A stretch of 64,000 bases of DNA from Chrysomallon squamiferum (Eukaryota; Mollusca; Gastropoda; Neomphalida; Peltospiridae). The notes beneath the pieces were generated by a model. It had not been told where the DNA came from. It saw nothing but the letters and a program-made list of their open reading frames with translations, and did not search any database. Location of the stretch: NCBI GenBank assembly GCA_012295275.1, contig CM022670.1:6502161-6566160 (forward strand). Direction: 5' to 3'. This document shows positions 1 through 12,985 of the stretch, one piece after another. The stretch's first letter is position 1; each line of letters starts with the position of its first letter. The translations under genes were made by a program, and so were the position numbers.

Positions 1-799
1 ACAACAAAGATATGGATAATGTAAACTCTTTTTTTTTTCTATGTTTTAAAGACGTTATTTTTATTTTTATGTTTACAAAAAAAAAAAACCACCTATATTA
101 CGTCATCTAGATTTCTTTTTATCTGACTTTCAGAACAGATTCTGAACTGGTAAACAATTTTTTTTTCTCTCAGTATTTTTATAGCTGTTATTTCAGTGTT
201 TATGTATGGAAAAAAAAAAAACATTCCTACAAGAAGACAACTAAATTTAACTAAACTTAAACAGCAGCTACTGAACACGTAACGTACTTTTGTAGCAAAT
301 GATTTTGCGTTTGAAGACAAAACAAACTGTTAGAGCAACATATACTTTCTTGTAAGAAGACTTGTATAATACAGCTACTGAATATGTAACTCATTTTCTC
401 TGATTTTGTTTGCAGCTTATTTTTTATGTCTGTAATCAAAACAGGTTGAGAAAACATTTACCAATAACAAGGGTTACACAACACATTTACTCTAGCCGTG
501 TATTATTATTTTTACACTAAATTGTTGTTTTCTAGCTGAAACGAATTATGAAAACATTTAGCTGTACAGTAACTGGACTTATATAAGTTATATTTACGAT
601 ATGTGTAAGGAAAAACAGACTGCGAAAATATTTGTTGAAATTCAATTACTCGGCAAAGTCGTCGTGGAAAACATAAAAATAAAGGTCAATCTGTTGTCAT
701 TGTACATAGTAAAATTACTAAATCTATAATCTTTACTCATCCTTCTTTGTTTTTGAAGTGCAAAAAAAAAAAAAAAAATCCACGAATAATATATGAACA

Positions 800-1099
<300 letters not shown>

Positions 1100-1523
1100 G
1101 ACTAACGTAAGTTTCACTATGATGAAAACCACCATATGATTTGTGTAACCTATTTGTCTGTGTACTTTTCGACACTGATTTAATTCTTTTTGAAGTTGAA
1201 GAAAATTGTGAAGAAGACATAAGTTAGTTATACGCGTCTTTAGAACGTACCAATTTGTTCATTTCAGCGTATAGATTTTCCTCATCGATGGAAAATATTG
1301 TAAAACACAGATGTAGGGCTGATGAGAGTGAGACCACGTTAGTCTCTAGTTAACTCAGATATATTTTAGCAAATTACCAATCTCGTCTACATCTGTTAAG
1401 AGTATATATCGCTCCCACGTATGTATGTAGGTGTATTGTTTAAGGATCTTGTTATTTATGTTGTTGTGTTTGAAGTGAAAGTTGGGGTACATTAGTTAAT
1501 GTATGTATATAGATGGATGGATA

Positions 1524-1590
1524 GACATACATACATACATACATACATACACACATACATACATACATACATACAGACAGACAGACAGAT
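1524..1590. repeat. (CATA)n/(CAGA)n microsatellite
   Basis: Tandem ACAT units pass into ACAG units with one interruption. It is followed by unrelated AT-rich DNA and an (ATT)n run at 1689-1722. Confidence 0.9.
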
Positions 1591-1687
1591 TTAATTCATT
1601 TATATAAATGACTGTTATGTTTAATTCATTTTTTAAATTATTGATTTATCATCATCATTATCTTTATTATTTTCATTATCATCCTTA

Positions 1688-1688
<1 letters not shown>

Positions 1689-1721
<33 letters not shown>

Positions 1722-1812
1722 TTGTATCAGTTTTACTTTTATCTTTTTAAATCATACAACACAACATAAATATAAAAAAACATTTATAAATATCTTAATA
1801 TTTTCTAATTTG

Positions 1813-1852
<40 letters not shown>
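1689..1852. repeat. (ATT)n and long poly-T tracts
   Basis: An (ATT)n run of about 30 bases is followed by a homopolymer T tract of about 35 bases at 1817-1852. No tail-side element or target-site duplication is evident, so I do not call a retroposon. Confidence 0.85.
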
Positions 1853-1854
<2 letters not shown>

Positions 1855-2232
1855 CTCTCGATTTCCTAGACGTCCTAAAAAAATTAAAGTAAAAAAAAAA
1901 ACAACAACGAAAGATCGACCAATGTTTTTTGGTAAAACACACCATTTTTCAATTACTTAAACGTCAAGTGGTGAAGAGTCTGGGCTATTTCTGTTGTTTG
2001 CGTGATAGCTTACTCAGTTAATATGTCCGGCTGTACGTAATGGAGTTGGAGAAATTACTGTAATACGAAGAAACACAACAAGATGACGGGAGATGAAGAC
2101 ATCTGACCTTTTTCTCGCCGACTGCCTGATTACATAAAGTGTACTTTGTTTCCACCCTCCGGAATACCGAGCATGTTTGTTTAGACGGGATTAAATAGAA
2201 AATGATGCACACACATGTACACCAGGGAGTCA

Positions 2233-2235
<3 letters not shown>

Positions 2236-2329
<94 letters not shown>
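2236..2329. repeat. (GA)n microsatellite, about 94 bp
   Basis: An uninterrupted GA dinucleotide run. Similar long GA/CT runs occur at 1001-1096, 6511-6581, 26489-26562 and at the right window edge. Confidence 0.95.
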
Positions 2330-2331
<2 letters not shown>

Positions 2332-4319
2332 GGAGAGGCAGACAGAGAATTAATTCTGTGTTCAAGCAGTCTAAACACATACACACCAGTGCGATAAGAG
2401 AATCAGTCAATCGGTACGTCTAGCTACAATGTAATACGTAATTTCAAACCTGACAATTATTAAATGGTGCATGTTAGTAATATAATTATGCTGTGTAAAT
2501 GGAAACCCTCTATAGACATTGCACGGGCTATTTTTAAACAAAAACAGAACCAAACATATATTTTTATAAACACACACTTTCCTAGACAACACACAACACT
2601 CTTTGATAAATTAGCCTTAGGTGGAACGGGAAAAAGCACAGCTCCGTAATCAAATTTATATATATCATCACATCTGAAAGGAGCAATCTAACAACTGAAC
2701 TAAGAAATGTGAAGGTGTATTCTATCTATCTCTACACGTGAATGGGGAAAGCCGCGGAGACAATGTTCCCACCAGATGATAACCTTTGGCTTGAAGTCAG
2801 AAAACAGTTTTGTTTGCGTTGTCATTGTTAGAATATCGAAACCATTCTCTAATCCACTGGACATCGGCTGCTTCTTGAAAGACCCGCAGTGAAACACGCC
2901 GCTCTGTTTAAACTGAGCTGTCAACGATTTCGCCAATGTTTGTGATGTGTTTGTCTCACTTGATACAACAAACATTATTTTTAAAATCGCCCAGCTACTT
3001 CTTATTGCATTACGGCGAGACGCAAGGCATGCTGGGAAGACCTTTTTCAGGCATGCGCTTTTGGGTTCTATCTATACGTGAATGGTTTTTATTTTTTTGT
3101 TGCTGGTAGTCGTTGGGAGTGTAGTGTGAAATTAAATGTTAAAATAGTTTACACGTCTCAGTGGACTGACATGCTGTTATTCTCACGTTTAATGTTAGGA
3201 ATGAGGGAGGGGTCCAGAGATGAATGGCAGAATGGATGAAAGTAACAACAAATGATGAATTGTTGAAAAAAAAAAATTTTTAAAAATGACATGAATAATT
3301 GGGGGAAAAAACAACAAAAACAAAATCCCTACGAGTGTGTGATAAATGGAATATTGAAAAATACGTTTTCTGGTTATACTTATTTGCTTTCCATATTACG
3401 TATTAAAGCTAGGTTAATTAATTTAATAGATGTAAAAGCACGTAAACTGTGAAGCAAAATAGAACCAAAAAATCTTACAGACCTCGTTTATTTTCATGCA
3501 TGTCAAAATACTAAACCAGCAGCAAAAAGAATATAGATATAAACAAGAATATTTATCATGCATGTCCATGCACTCCCGTATCTTATTATACACAAAGTAA
3601 CATCATATTTTTAGATATCGGCTACAGAAATCGATACAGATCAAGCGGTGTATTAAATGAACGGTTATTAAATAAAAATCATGCTACAGGGATATTTCAT
3701 TTCATATCGAAATTAGAAATAATCGGAGCCATGCTTAAATTTAAAAGGAAAAAACTGTACTTTTTAAATTACATTTGTTATTACTTGTTTGGTGTGTGTA
3801 TCTTACATATTATATTCCAACTACAGGGGGAAAAAAATCATACATATATTAATTTATTAGCGAATATAAATGAATTTGTCAGTGTTGGTTGTCTAATGAT
3901 ATTAAGAGAGGAGAATTCTCTGTTTCCACACAGGGGACAATAATTGCCAGCTAGCAAAATGAGATTTTTAATATACACCTTCTCGTAGAAAGTAAGCACA
4001 AAGTATCACTATTTTAAATATAACACCCACTGGGAAAGTTAATATCAATAATTGACAATATACAAAGTGTTTTCTAATAAACAAATAAAACATTAAAATA
4101 CTGTCCAATGTTGATTTTAGCAAAGAACTTAGTCATTATTGAAACGAAATACCAGTTAATGACGATACTGCAATGAAAGTTTTTGTTTATTAAACAAAAT
4201 AAATAGTTTGTTATACAGTAACGACTGCACTAACTAATAAAACTTTTAGTACATGTAACATTTTATGTTGAAGAAGAAGACTATTAATTCACATACCAAA
4301 CAAGTTCATAACCTTTAAC

Positions 4320-4720
4320 GACAATGGACGTGTTTCTGCGTCAGACACGTGATTAGCCGGATGGGTCATTTAATGACCAGTTGAGACAGCAAGCTGGTTT
4401 AAATTACCTGACTACGACAACACTGTGAGATAAACATCTGAAAAATGTTTTTAATGACCGCATTAGCTACACTGACACCATCCAGTGATTGATTCAAATC
4501 CTCAATTTCACGATTATTCACGAAGCAATTCCGTTGCAATGGAGACGAAACGCGCCATTATATGATGACGTTACGACAGTGACGTCACAGTAATGACACC
4601 ATTCTGTACGCCGTCAAGACAATAAGGGAGGTAATAGATAGAAGATTAACGAGTCTGGGTGAGGGTAATAAAGTTGACAGTAAACAGGTGTGTAATCACT
4701 GATAGGTAATGGACGAGTAT
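4320..4720. promoter_or_regulatory. Possible cis-regulatory island with CRE and palindromic sites
   Basis: This CpG-containing stretch lies in AT-rich DNA. It holds a perfect CRE palindrome TGACGTCA at 4580-4587 with a second CRE-like TGACGTTA just before it. It also holds a CACGTG E-box at 4346-4351 and an inverted GGTCA/TGACC pair with a 5-base spacer at 4364-4378, which resembles a nuclear-receptor inverted repeat. The motifs are read directly; function is inferred and no transcription unit beside it was found. Confidence 0.3.
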
Positions 4721-5244
4721 TTGCTGTCTTCGCGGGGTTTAACAGTCACTGGTTTAATATCGTTGTCTGAAAGAGTGTCATCAAGCAAAGAGGCATACAA
4801 AACATTGACGAATTATTGTGCCAGTCGCAAAATACCACATATATCTCTCCTCGCTGGATCATGTCGTCTGTCTTGGGAAAATCACATCCTATTGTCTGCA
4901 AGGCGGCCATTTATCAAATAAACACTCGTCTTCTCTTATTATAACATTTAGTCTTTCCTTTTCGTCTCCATTTTCTTCATTTTTCTTATTCTGTTCTCGA
5001 TGCGGCTGTCGAATTTACATTCTTATGCTAAACAGGATCAGCTCTGAAGCGATTTTTCTATTAGGACTCGCGATTTAAAAAAAGATAAGCTTTGGAATCT
5101 GTCACGGCAACTTCTTTTTTTATTAAATGGCTTAGGTATACCTCATGTTGGTATGAAATATATTTTATAAGAATTAAATAAGACAGTATGCGTTACTGTT
5201 GTTGTTGTTGCCAACAAATCTGTTTTTTGTAAGGGTTTTTTATT

Positions 5245-5326
5245 TTTATTTTTTTCTTTATTTTCTTTATTTATTTATTTATTTATTTATTATTATTTTT
5301 ATTTTATTTTTTGTTATTATTATTAT

Positions 5327-5358
<32 letters not shown>
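5245..5358. repeat. (TTTA)n/(ATT)n/poly-T low-complexity tract
   Basis: TTTA and ATT units grade into a poly-T run of about 30 bases. No gene-like content. Confidence 0.85.
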
Positions 5359-5362
<4 letters not shown>

Positions 5363-6508
5363 GAAACACTCTTCATCTTGAAACCTACACCACACTCAGA
5401 CAATGTTTCCACTCTTTCCGGACATTCTTGATCCTCCCTACAAGATGACACTGACAAGTATCATGACGTAAACTTACGTCCTGTCTTCGCTCTCATATCT
5501 ACAGATTAATTAAAATAGGCGTTCAACCGTGATTCAATTTAATCTCATTTAATACTTCACTGTGATGTAGATAATAACGTTATATGACTCGCCACATGTG
5601 ATCAAGATTAAAAACCTGTTTTAGATGACAGAGAAATGCAACCAGACAGTGAAATACACTCAAACTTTAATATGAAAATCATTTTTTCTTCTCTTTTTTT
5701 TTATTTATTTTGTTCTCTTTGATCGCTTTGTTGCTCCTACTGTTCTTTGGCATCCTAACACTTTTAAAACGTGTTTATATCCATTGAAGGTTTAGGCAAA
5801 ACTGTCGTAGACCAATAATTTAGAAAATTAAATCGTCTGTCCAGGACAATATACAAAATCACACAGAGAAGAGAGTCTTTTATATCTTATAATTTTCCAC
5901 TTGTATTAGGAGCTATCCATGATATCTACAAAGTCTTCAGTTATTTAAAATAATAATAATAAATAAATAAATAAAATGAAGTTTCAAGACAAATGATTTA
6001 ACTGCTAAAGCAGAGACTGGTATTTTTTTTTATTATTCTTTCTTCTTGTCAAACTTGTGAGACTCATTACGATCCTCAGTAAGTTATTAATTACTTGACA
6101 TTTGTAAGCGAGAGACGCTGACCAAATTACTCACTTTTCCTTTGATTATTCCGCGTGTCTGTGAATTATTGGTCACTGGGGACATGGTCAAGAAGGACGG
6201 ACACTTTGTTATTATATCTTGTCAAAGACATCTTTACGATCGTTTTTGCCATTTGCCAGGCTTTCTCATATTGGTTTTCGAGATGGGTTTAATATGAAGT
6301 GAGCAATAAAGAAGAACGTTGTACACATGAAAACATTAACATATGGCACAATTATCCAGCATTTTATCATTAATCTTATATTTCTCATTTATATACAGAG
6401 TATTTCTTTTTAATCTCATTTTTTGTGTACGTTCTCTTTATATCTCTCTTTTCTATGTTTTTCTTCCCTTCTTTCTCTATTTCTCCAATTCTTTTTCTCT
6501 GATTTTTA

Positions 6509-6510
<2 letters not shown>

Positions 6511-6581
<71 letters not shown>
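6511..6581. repeat. (CT)n microsatellite
   Basis: An uninterrupted CT run of about 70 bases. It produces spurious open frames of Leu/Ser repeats on one strand and Arg/Glu repeats on the other. Confidence 0.95.
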
Positions 6582-6584
<3 letters not shown>

Positions 6585-7767
6585 CTCTGTATTACATCGA
6601 GTCGACTGTAACTCAAATTTGCATTCCAAAGGCATAATGTTTATCGAACAACAATTTTTAATATATATATATTTTTTTTTCATATGACCTATTATGGAAT
6701 ACACGAAGATCTAAATAATCGGGAGAAAGTTTTAATTATAAAACTAAAACTATGAAATACAAAACAGGTGTTTTATATTTCATTTGTTAACATTTAATCA
6801 AAAGATGAGAAAACATTTTGAAAAGCGTATTTTTCTTAAATAGACGCAGCACAAAGAATGTTCATTATTCCGGCGCTCATTAATAAAATAATTGCGGACG
6901 TTCTTCCTTATTAAATTGTTGAGTCCTGGTACCACGGTTCATCGGAAAGTGAACAGCACGACCCGCGATACCAACTCGTTTTCAGTGAAGTGTCCAACAG
7001 CATACAGCGAAATTCCCGCGAGCGTTAGATGATGCAAATTGGCTTCAAACCATCGAAACATATTGTCTTGGAAGACAGCGGGTACAAGAGAGAGGCGACT
7101 CGTTATAAATCGATGTTTGCTGCAGTGTATACTCGACGGAGATGCTTCATGCGAGAGTCATTATAATTACAACAGAAGTGTGTAGCTACTAACTTTGATT
7201 TCCAACAATGCAGCATAAAGCGAGAATCCAGAGTATTCCTTAGCCGCGCCCGTTTCTACGTTTGTAACGAAATTAATATATTATCTGTCACTGTTATATA
7301 TGCTGATAATAAAACTCATTTCATCTTGAAGTTTCACATTACTTATCTTCTACACTTTCTAAACTCGTGTATCTTTCTCTGAACGTTACATCTTGATTTT
7401 TTATTATTTTTGTTTCTTTAATCAGTTCTGTTAAATTATTGTCATATAGTTGTGTTATGCGTATATTTTTTTATGACTGTAATGCATGAATGTTATTTTT
7501 ATAATTTTAGATAAATAAAATATGTTCTACTAGTTGTAATAGCAAGGAAGAAAGAAGGAGTAAAGAAAAAGAAAGATATAATGAAATACAACAGATAATT
7601 GTTTGAGAAATGATGGAAATAAAACAGAAATATAATAATTCTAAAAATTTGATAAAACTGCATGAAAACTAATAAAGAGTAGAGAATTACTTTGTGTATT
7701 AGAGAGAGAGACAGACAGACAGAAACAAATAATAATTACAGCGTGCAACCAAATATAAAGAGAACAC

Positions 7768-7925
7768 TGTTATTATTGTTGTTATTATTATTATTATTTA
7801 TTATTATTATTTTATTGGAATTATTTTATTATCATTACCGTCATTATTACTATTATTATTACTACTACCACTGCTGCTACTACTACGACTACTACTACTA
7901 TGATTGTTATTATTATAGTCAATGT
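7768..7925. repeat. Degenerate ATT/CTA trinucleotide tract
   Basis: ATT units pass into ACT/CTA/CTG units. The open frame over it is a translation artefact (poly-Leu then poly-Tyr). Confidence 0.85.
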
Positions 7926-8399
7926 CACTGCTGTTTATCATCAAAATTATGACAGTGTAATGGATGTTAGCATCATTATTATGTCATCTGCGTCAGAGCG
8001 TATCTAAATCATAGCGTCATTTTACTAAATAATTCTCTCCCTTTCAATTTTTTTTTTTTTTTTTTTTTTTTTAATTTTCAAAAATAAATAAATAAATTTT
8101 AAAACTCGGTTTACCGAAACTCTAGCTCAGTTAGCAAGCAAGTCTTGTAATGTTAACAAAAGAATGCCGAGAAGCATTTCTTGCATTCTTTTAATTTCTT
8201 CCCTTTTCTTTAATTTCTTCAACTGTGAACGCAATAACAAATCTAAGTATCTAAAATAACCGAGCCGTTTAATAACATAAATATATAATAAACTTACCCA
8301 AATTACGAAATCCACGTGAAAGATGTTTAGCTCCGGCTACTTTCTCATGCTAACATTATCTCCAATAAAACACCAAACTGTCGGCATCTGAAATGTTAT

Positions 8400-8560
8400 A
8401 AATCGCACACAGGCACTGATCGATCCAGTTAAACACCTGTGGTTAATCCGCCGCCATCCGCCAATCAAATGGCTGCTAGGCGACAGTTAGCCCCACCCAT
8501 TCACGATCAGTTACGATGTTGGTCGTCTGACGCAGAGCAGTGCGATCATTTTCGTTTTCG
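8400..8560. promoter_or_regulatory. Promoter-like patch with CCAAT and GC-box-like motifs
   Basis: A CpG-richer patch with a CCAATCA box near 8461 and a CCCACCC motif near 8492. There is no clear TATA box and no adjacent exon that I could recognise, so a promoter call is speculative. Confidence 0.2.
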
Positions 8561-8594
8561 TTCTCTTTGAATGTGATACGTGTGTATACAATAG

Positions 8595-8770
8595 AGAGTT
8601 AGACACACAGAGATACAGATATGTGGATGGACAGACATATAGACAGACAAACAGATAGATGGCTGATGAATGGATGGATAGTGGATGGATGGCAGATACA
8701 CAGACAGACAAATAGATAGATGGATGGACAGACAAGCAGACAGATATGTAGACTGACAAACAGACTTAGC
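8595..8770. repeat. Degenerate GACA/GATG tetranucleotide repeat
   Basis: Imperfect GACA, GATA and GATG units. All open frames over this stretch read as Tyr/Leu/Ser/Cys repeats and are not genes. Confidence 0.8.
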
Positions 8771-9353
8771 GACAGTAAGACAAAGATACATTTATATTCA
8801 GATGCCTGTTAGAAAGCTGAAATATGGATGTCAAACTAATTTTATTTTATAGATTTCAGATACTGTACAGACAGACTAATTGATCTGAACAATGGTGACT
8901 TAAACATTAACTGTTTGCTCTGTTTACGTCTTTCAGTTTGTGAATATTCTGGTTTTGATAGCATTCTTTTGACAAGGGTTGTGTTGTTATTGTGAGGTTG
9001 TTTTGTGTAGGTTTTTTAGGTGTTTTTTTTTTTGTTTTTGTTGTTGTTGCTGTTGTTAGTTTTGTTTTGTTTGTTTGTTGTGGGTTTTTGCAGCTCTTTG
9101 TTTTGTTTTGTTGTTTTTTATTGTTTTTTATTTGGAGGTTTTCGAGCCGGGAATATGATCCCATCACCTCTCCTTATTTTGTTTGCAGAATAAGCGTTGA
9201 ACATAAGTTATTTTATATTGTACATATCTTTGTGTGTTTGTATCTTGGTGAGTGTGTTAAGATGGGTATTTATATAAGTATGTGTGTCTGTGTGCGTGCA
9301 GGCTCACGTATGTGTCTGTGTATTTTTGCGTTTGTGCCTGTATGTATGTGTGT

Positions 9354-9354
9354 G

Positions 9355-9396
<42 letters not shown>
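9354..9396. repeat. (GT)n microsatellite
   Basis: A GT dinucleotide run at the end of a longer GT-rich stretch (9230-9396). Confidence 0.9.
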
Positions 9397-9665
9397 AAGT
9401 GATCAATAGTTAAGTGGTTTATAATGAAAATCTGAATGGGTAGAATATGAATGGGTTTTATATTACTTAATACATTTTTATTTAATTGATTTGAATTGTT
9501 ATTAGTCTAACTGGATTCTTCTTTATTTACAAGCTAAGTTTACAGGAAATACAAAATTACATATAGGATAACATCATAGCAGTGTACAGAGCAAATCTTA
9601 TGTTTGCTAGATCAAGTTTTTGTTAGTTTGCTTTTTTCTCTCTCTATCTCTTTATTTTTATTTAT

Positions 9666-9792
9666 TTACTATTACTACTACTACTAACACTACTACTACT
9701 ACTACTACTACTACTACCACTACTACCACTACTCCAACTGCTACTACTACTATTACTACTATTACTATTACTATTATTACTATTATTATCTC
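9666..9792. repeat. (TAC)n/(TAT)n trinucleotide array
   Basis: TAC units with interspersed CAC and TAT units, about 125 bp. The threonine-rich frame over it is an artefact. Confidence 0.9.
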
Positions 9793-9879
9793 AATGTCAG
9801 TGGTTGTCGTTTTCTCAACTCAAACGTTGTCAACTTTGTGGCTAGTTCATTTCACAGTCACCGTGTATCAAGGAATGTC

Positions 9880-10480
9880 ATTTCAGCTGATTACTAATTA
9901 CACAGAAGTGACCGTCTTCCAGGCTGGGTGTGGTTTATGAGATGTCCTAATGCAGGTCTTCAAGCCTCTCCCTACACTCACGCCAGCAGTAAGTCATGGA
10001 AAATGGCGGCGATAAATACCTAATTACCTGGGACGTGTTGTCACGCTGGTTTATTGCCGTATCGGTCTGTTTTCAACACTGTCATGAATAAAAATCAAAT
10101 AAATTCTGTCTCCGGGGTTACCTGATAGGTGAAAGGTGTGATAAGGGTTACCTGCAGAGGGGTCAGATTTTTGATACTGTATTGGATGGTTTGTGTTTCC
10201 CAGCGGGATGTACTGTCCTGTTAGTTTGTTGAGGAGATGCAAAACTGACAGCCCCTCGTAAACAAGCCTACGCAGGGTTCTATTAATTTTGAAATAAATC
10301 AGATTAATAACGAGATAAATTTTCTCTTTAATATGGCGCCCTTGACAACCATGATTACTCGACAGCAGACGACACTTGGATGGAAACAAAAAAAAACAAA
10401 GACTCGGATGGTTTATGGGTACAAGGCTGCAGTGATATTTTAGTTCTTTTTTTGGAAACATCTGTTCAAGAAAGGTCATG
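9880..10480. promoter_or_regulatory. Low-repeat, CpG-containing island
   Basis: About 600 bases almost free of simple repeats in a repeat-rich desert. It contains a T-box-like AGGTGTGA near 10134, GATA cores and a GGCGCC palindrome near 10335. A 142-codon minus-strand frame (10051-10479) spans most of it, but its product matches no family I know. It could be a conserved enhancer or an unrecognised exon. Confidence 0.25.
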
Positions 10481-10517
10481 CCTGGTGAATCACTGATTAC
10501 ATAGCAGAATAATAACA

Positions 10518-10552
<35 letters not shown>

Positions 10553-12239
10553 TGAATATTTTCACAAAATTAAATTCTTAGAACTAAAACTGTATGCATT
10601 TATTTGATGCAAACTATAGCTTAGTTATTATCTCTCTTTAGAGAAATAATATGTTTATTTCTTTTTATCTAATTATCATCACCATCATCATCGTCGTCGA
10701 CATTCTCATCATCAATATCATCATCATCATTATTATTATGTTCATTAAAAAGCACATCCCAAAATCTTTGTTTTAATGTTTTCCCGTTCCTGCTATGCCT
10801 CACGAATATTTGTCAAAATGAATAATACGTGGATGCTGTTCTGTGCCAATGTGTTTAATCCCCATGGATGACAGAAGCCGGTTTCTCCGAGTCGAATGTT
10901 TATTATCTAAAACAACATTTGTTCGTTAAAGAAACAGTCATTAACTAATCTTACAAAAAAACAGTACACGTAATACAGTACGTGTATCGGAATCGCAGTT
11001 GAAACAAAAGATGTAAAAGATCTCAAACGTATAATCAGATAGTGAAATCGGAATGTTTCCTAATTCGGTTTTAACGACGTGTAGCCGGATCGTCTTGCAC
11101 TTTTATCACTTCACTGGTAACCAGTCGATGTTACACGTAAAGAGATAATAGGTTTACGTACGAGGACCAGACTAATTGTACTTCAGAGGTTAATTTAATT
11201 AAAACGAAGTACGTGTCAACAGTAGCGTAGTCAAATACCTGGTTTCCGTTTTTTGAAACTCTAAAATCGCATATAAATTTTCTTGATTTTATTCATGTTC
11301 TAAATGATATTTCGAAAGTCAATAAAGGTTTATTTCGTACAAATTTGACTTTTGGTTTTGTTGATTTAATTTGTAGTTGATTACGATTTTTATTCTTTTC
11401 TCGATCTAAAAAGAAGTCGCAGCTTTTCTGACAATATTATTCTAAGAAAGGGAAGTGTTTGAACGAATAATCCCAGCTTTGAAGGTTGTGCAACACTGAT
11501 GGCATCTGTCTAAAAGATCACGCATCATGAACTATTAATCAGCAGACGCTAACAAAGACGAAACACCTTTAATGATTTGACTCGAAGTGACAGTCTAGAT
11601 ACACAAACAGAAATCACAGTTCTTTTGGTTTCCAAACATTTGTGTCATTTTATTGTTCTTTATCCCCTGTTCAAAAGAGACTCGATTAAAACTAGCTAAC
11701 TGCTCGCTTCACAGAGTACAGCTTGAAATAACAGATCTTGGCTGTCCTTGTGTTTTGTCTTAGCCGTTCAAAGCGGTGTCTGCGGGTGAAGTAGACTTCT
11801 TTGTCGCTAACCCGGATCATCTCTCTGCTCGCCACTCGACCATACGGTGCTGGTGGGTTTCTTTATTCCTGGTCGTCCCCTGTTAAATCCACTTGACGTG
11901 TTCCACTTCACGTTATTTCTGAATCGAAATGCGACGCCAGAGGCGAGTGTGGGGAACGACGGGGTTAACGAAAACAGTCTAGTTAGATTAAACCTCCCCT
12001 GTCTGCCGATTTCAGATAGTGTGTCCACGACAGGCGTGCATGAAGTTTTCTTATACAATTTTAAAGCAAGCTAAATATTATTCGCATTCATTCATAAATC
12101 GCCCGAGTATAACCGTATCTTTCTCATTCACTGTTTTAAAGTTTGTAACTAATGTTATTTCTATTTCTCAAGCATATTGTATTTTTTCTTACTTTTTTAT
12201 TTTTGATATTAAATGTGTCATATAATTTGTATATAGTAC

Positions 12240-12495
12240 TTTAAAAGTTCATATAAAGTTTACATAGTACTTTGTACAAAACTTTATAGGAAGTTTACAT
12301 AAAGTTTATGTAGTACTTTGTACAAACGTTTAATAGAGTTTATAGGAAGTTTACACAAAGTTTAGAGTTTATAGAAAGTTTACAAAAAAATTAGGTAGTA
12401 CTCTGTACAAAAGTTCTTAGACAATTTATAGGAAGTTTATACAAAGTTAATGTAGTACTTTGTACAAAAGTTGAGAGTTTATAGGAAGTTTACAC
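12240..12495. repeat. Irregular tandem array around a GTAC-palindromic core
   Basis: A motif like GTACTTTGTACAAA recurs at about 12268, 12313, 12398 and 12455. It alternates with 'ataggaagtttaca'-type segments that recur in the same order. Spacing is uneven (about 45, 85 and 57 bases), so the array has been remodelled by deletions. The core contains GTAC at both ends of a short arm. Confidence 0.8.
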
Positions 12496-12849
12496 AGTTT
12501 ACAGAGAGAGAGAGAGAGAGAGGAAAAAACTGAATAAAAATAAAAACAATTGAGCACTCAACATAACAAATAAAACAAACAAAATAAAACAAAGAGAAGT
12601 TTTATATTTTAATAAAGAAACAATATTCACAAGAGATGAAAACCTTTCTTTTTTACAAAGAACTTTTAAGAATTGAAATGATGTATACAATCATCACTAC
12701 ATAAAAATTATATGTACAAACTTATGTACACAGCTAGTAAGTAGTCTAAAACTGTCTCTAGATATACAGAAAGAGTTGTACAGAAACATACACATGTACA
12801 TACTGAGATGACTGTTAATCAGAATCAATATACCTAGATATAATGTAAC

Positions 12850-12865
12850 ATATGTATATGTATAT

Positions 12866-12906
<41 letters not shown>

Positions 12907-12920
12907 TAATACATACATGC

Positions 12921-12953
<33 letters not shown>

Positions 12954-12985
12954 CATATACATACATACATAATACATACATACAT
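12850..12985. repeat. (TA)n/(CATA)n compound microsatellite
   Basis: TA and CATA units with CA runs. Overlapping Tyr/Ile/Thr-rich open frames on both strands are artefacts. Related CATA/CA runs continue at 13130-13235. Confidence 0.9.

Noticed and set aside
2018-2423. Frames of Leu/Ser or Arg/Glu repeats
   Set aside because: Translations of (GA)n/(CT)n on the two strands; the same applies near 1050, 6540 and 26520.
2700-2975. 91-codon minus-strand frame
   Set aside because: No recognised family; no clear splice context; in a GC-richer patch where chance frames are longer.
3025-3045. GCATGCTGGGAA, half of a ZNF143/Staf-type promoter motif
   Set aside because: Only about half the consensus is present and no transcript start is known beside it.
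4490-4505. B-box-like GATTCAAATCC
   Set aside because: No matching A box or cloverleaf; chance match.
8101-8160. tRNA A-box-like TAGCTCAGTTAGCAAG
   Set aside because: No B box (GGTTCRANNC) at the right distance and no acceptor-stem pairing found.
11807-12074. Opposed frames of 75-83 codons on both strands
   Set aside because: Overlapping frames on opposite strands of a GC-richer patch without similarity; possibly non-coding conserved DNA.
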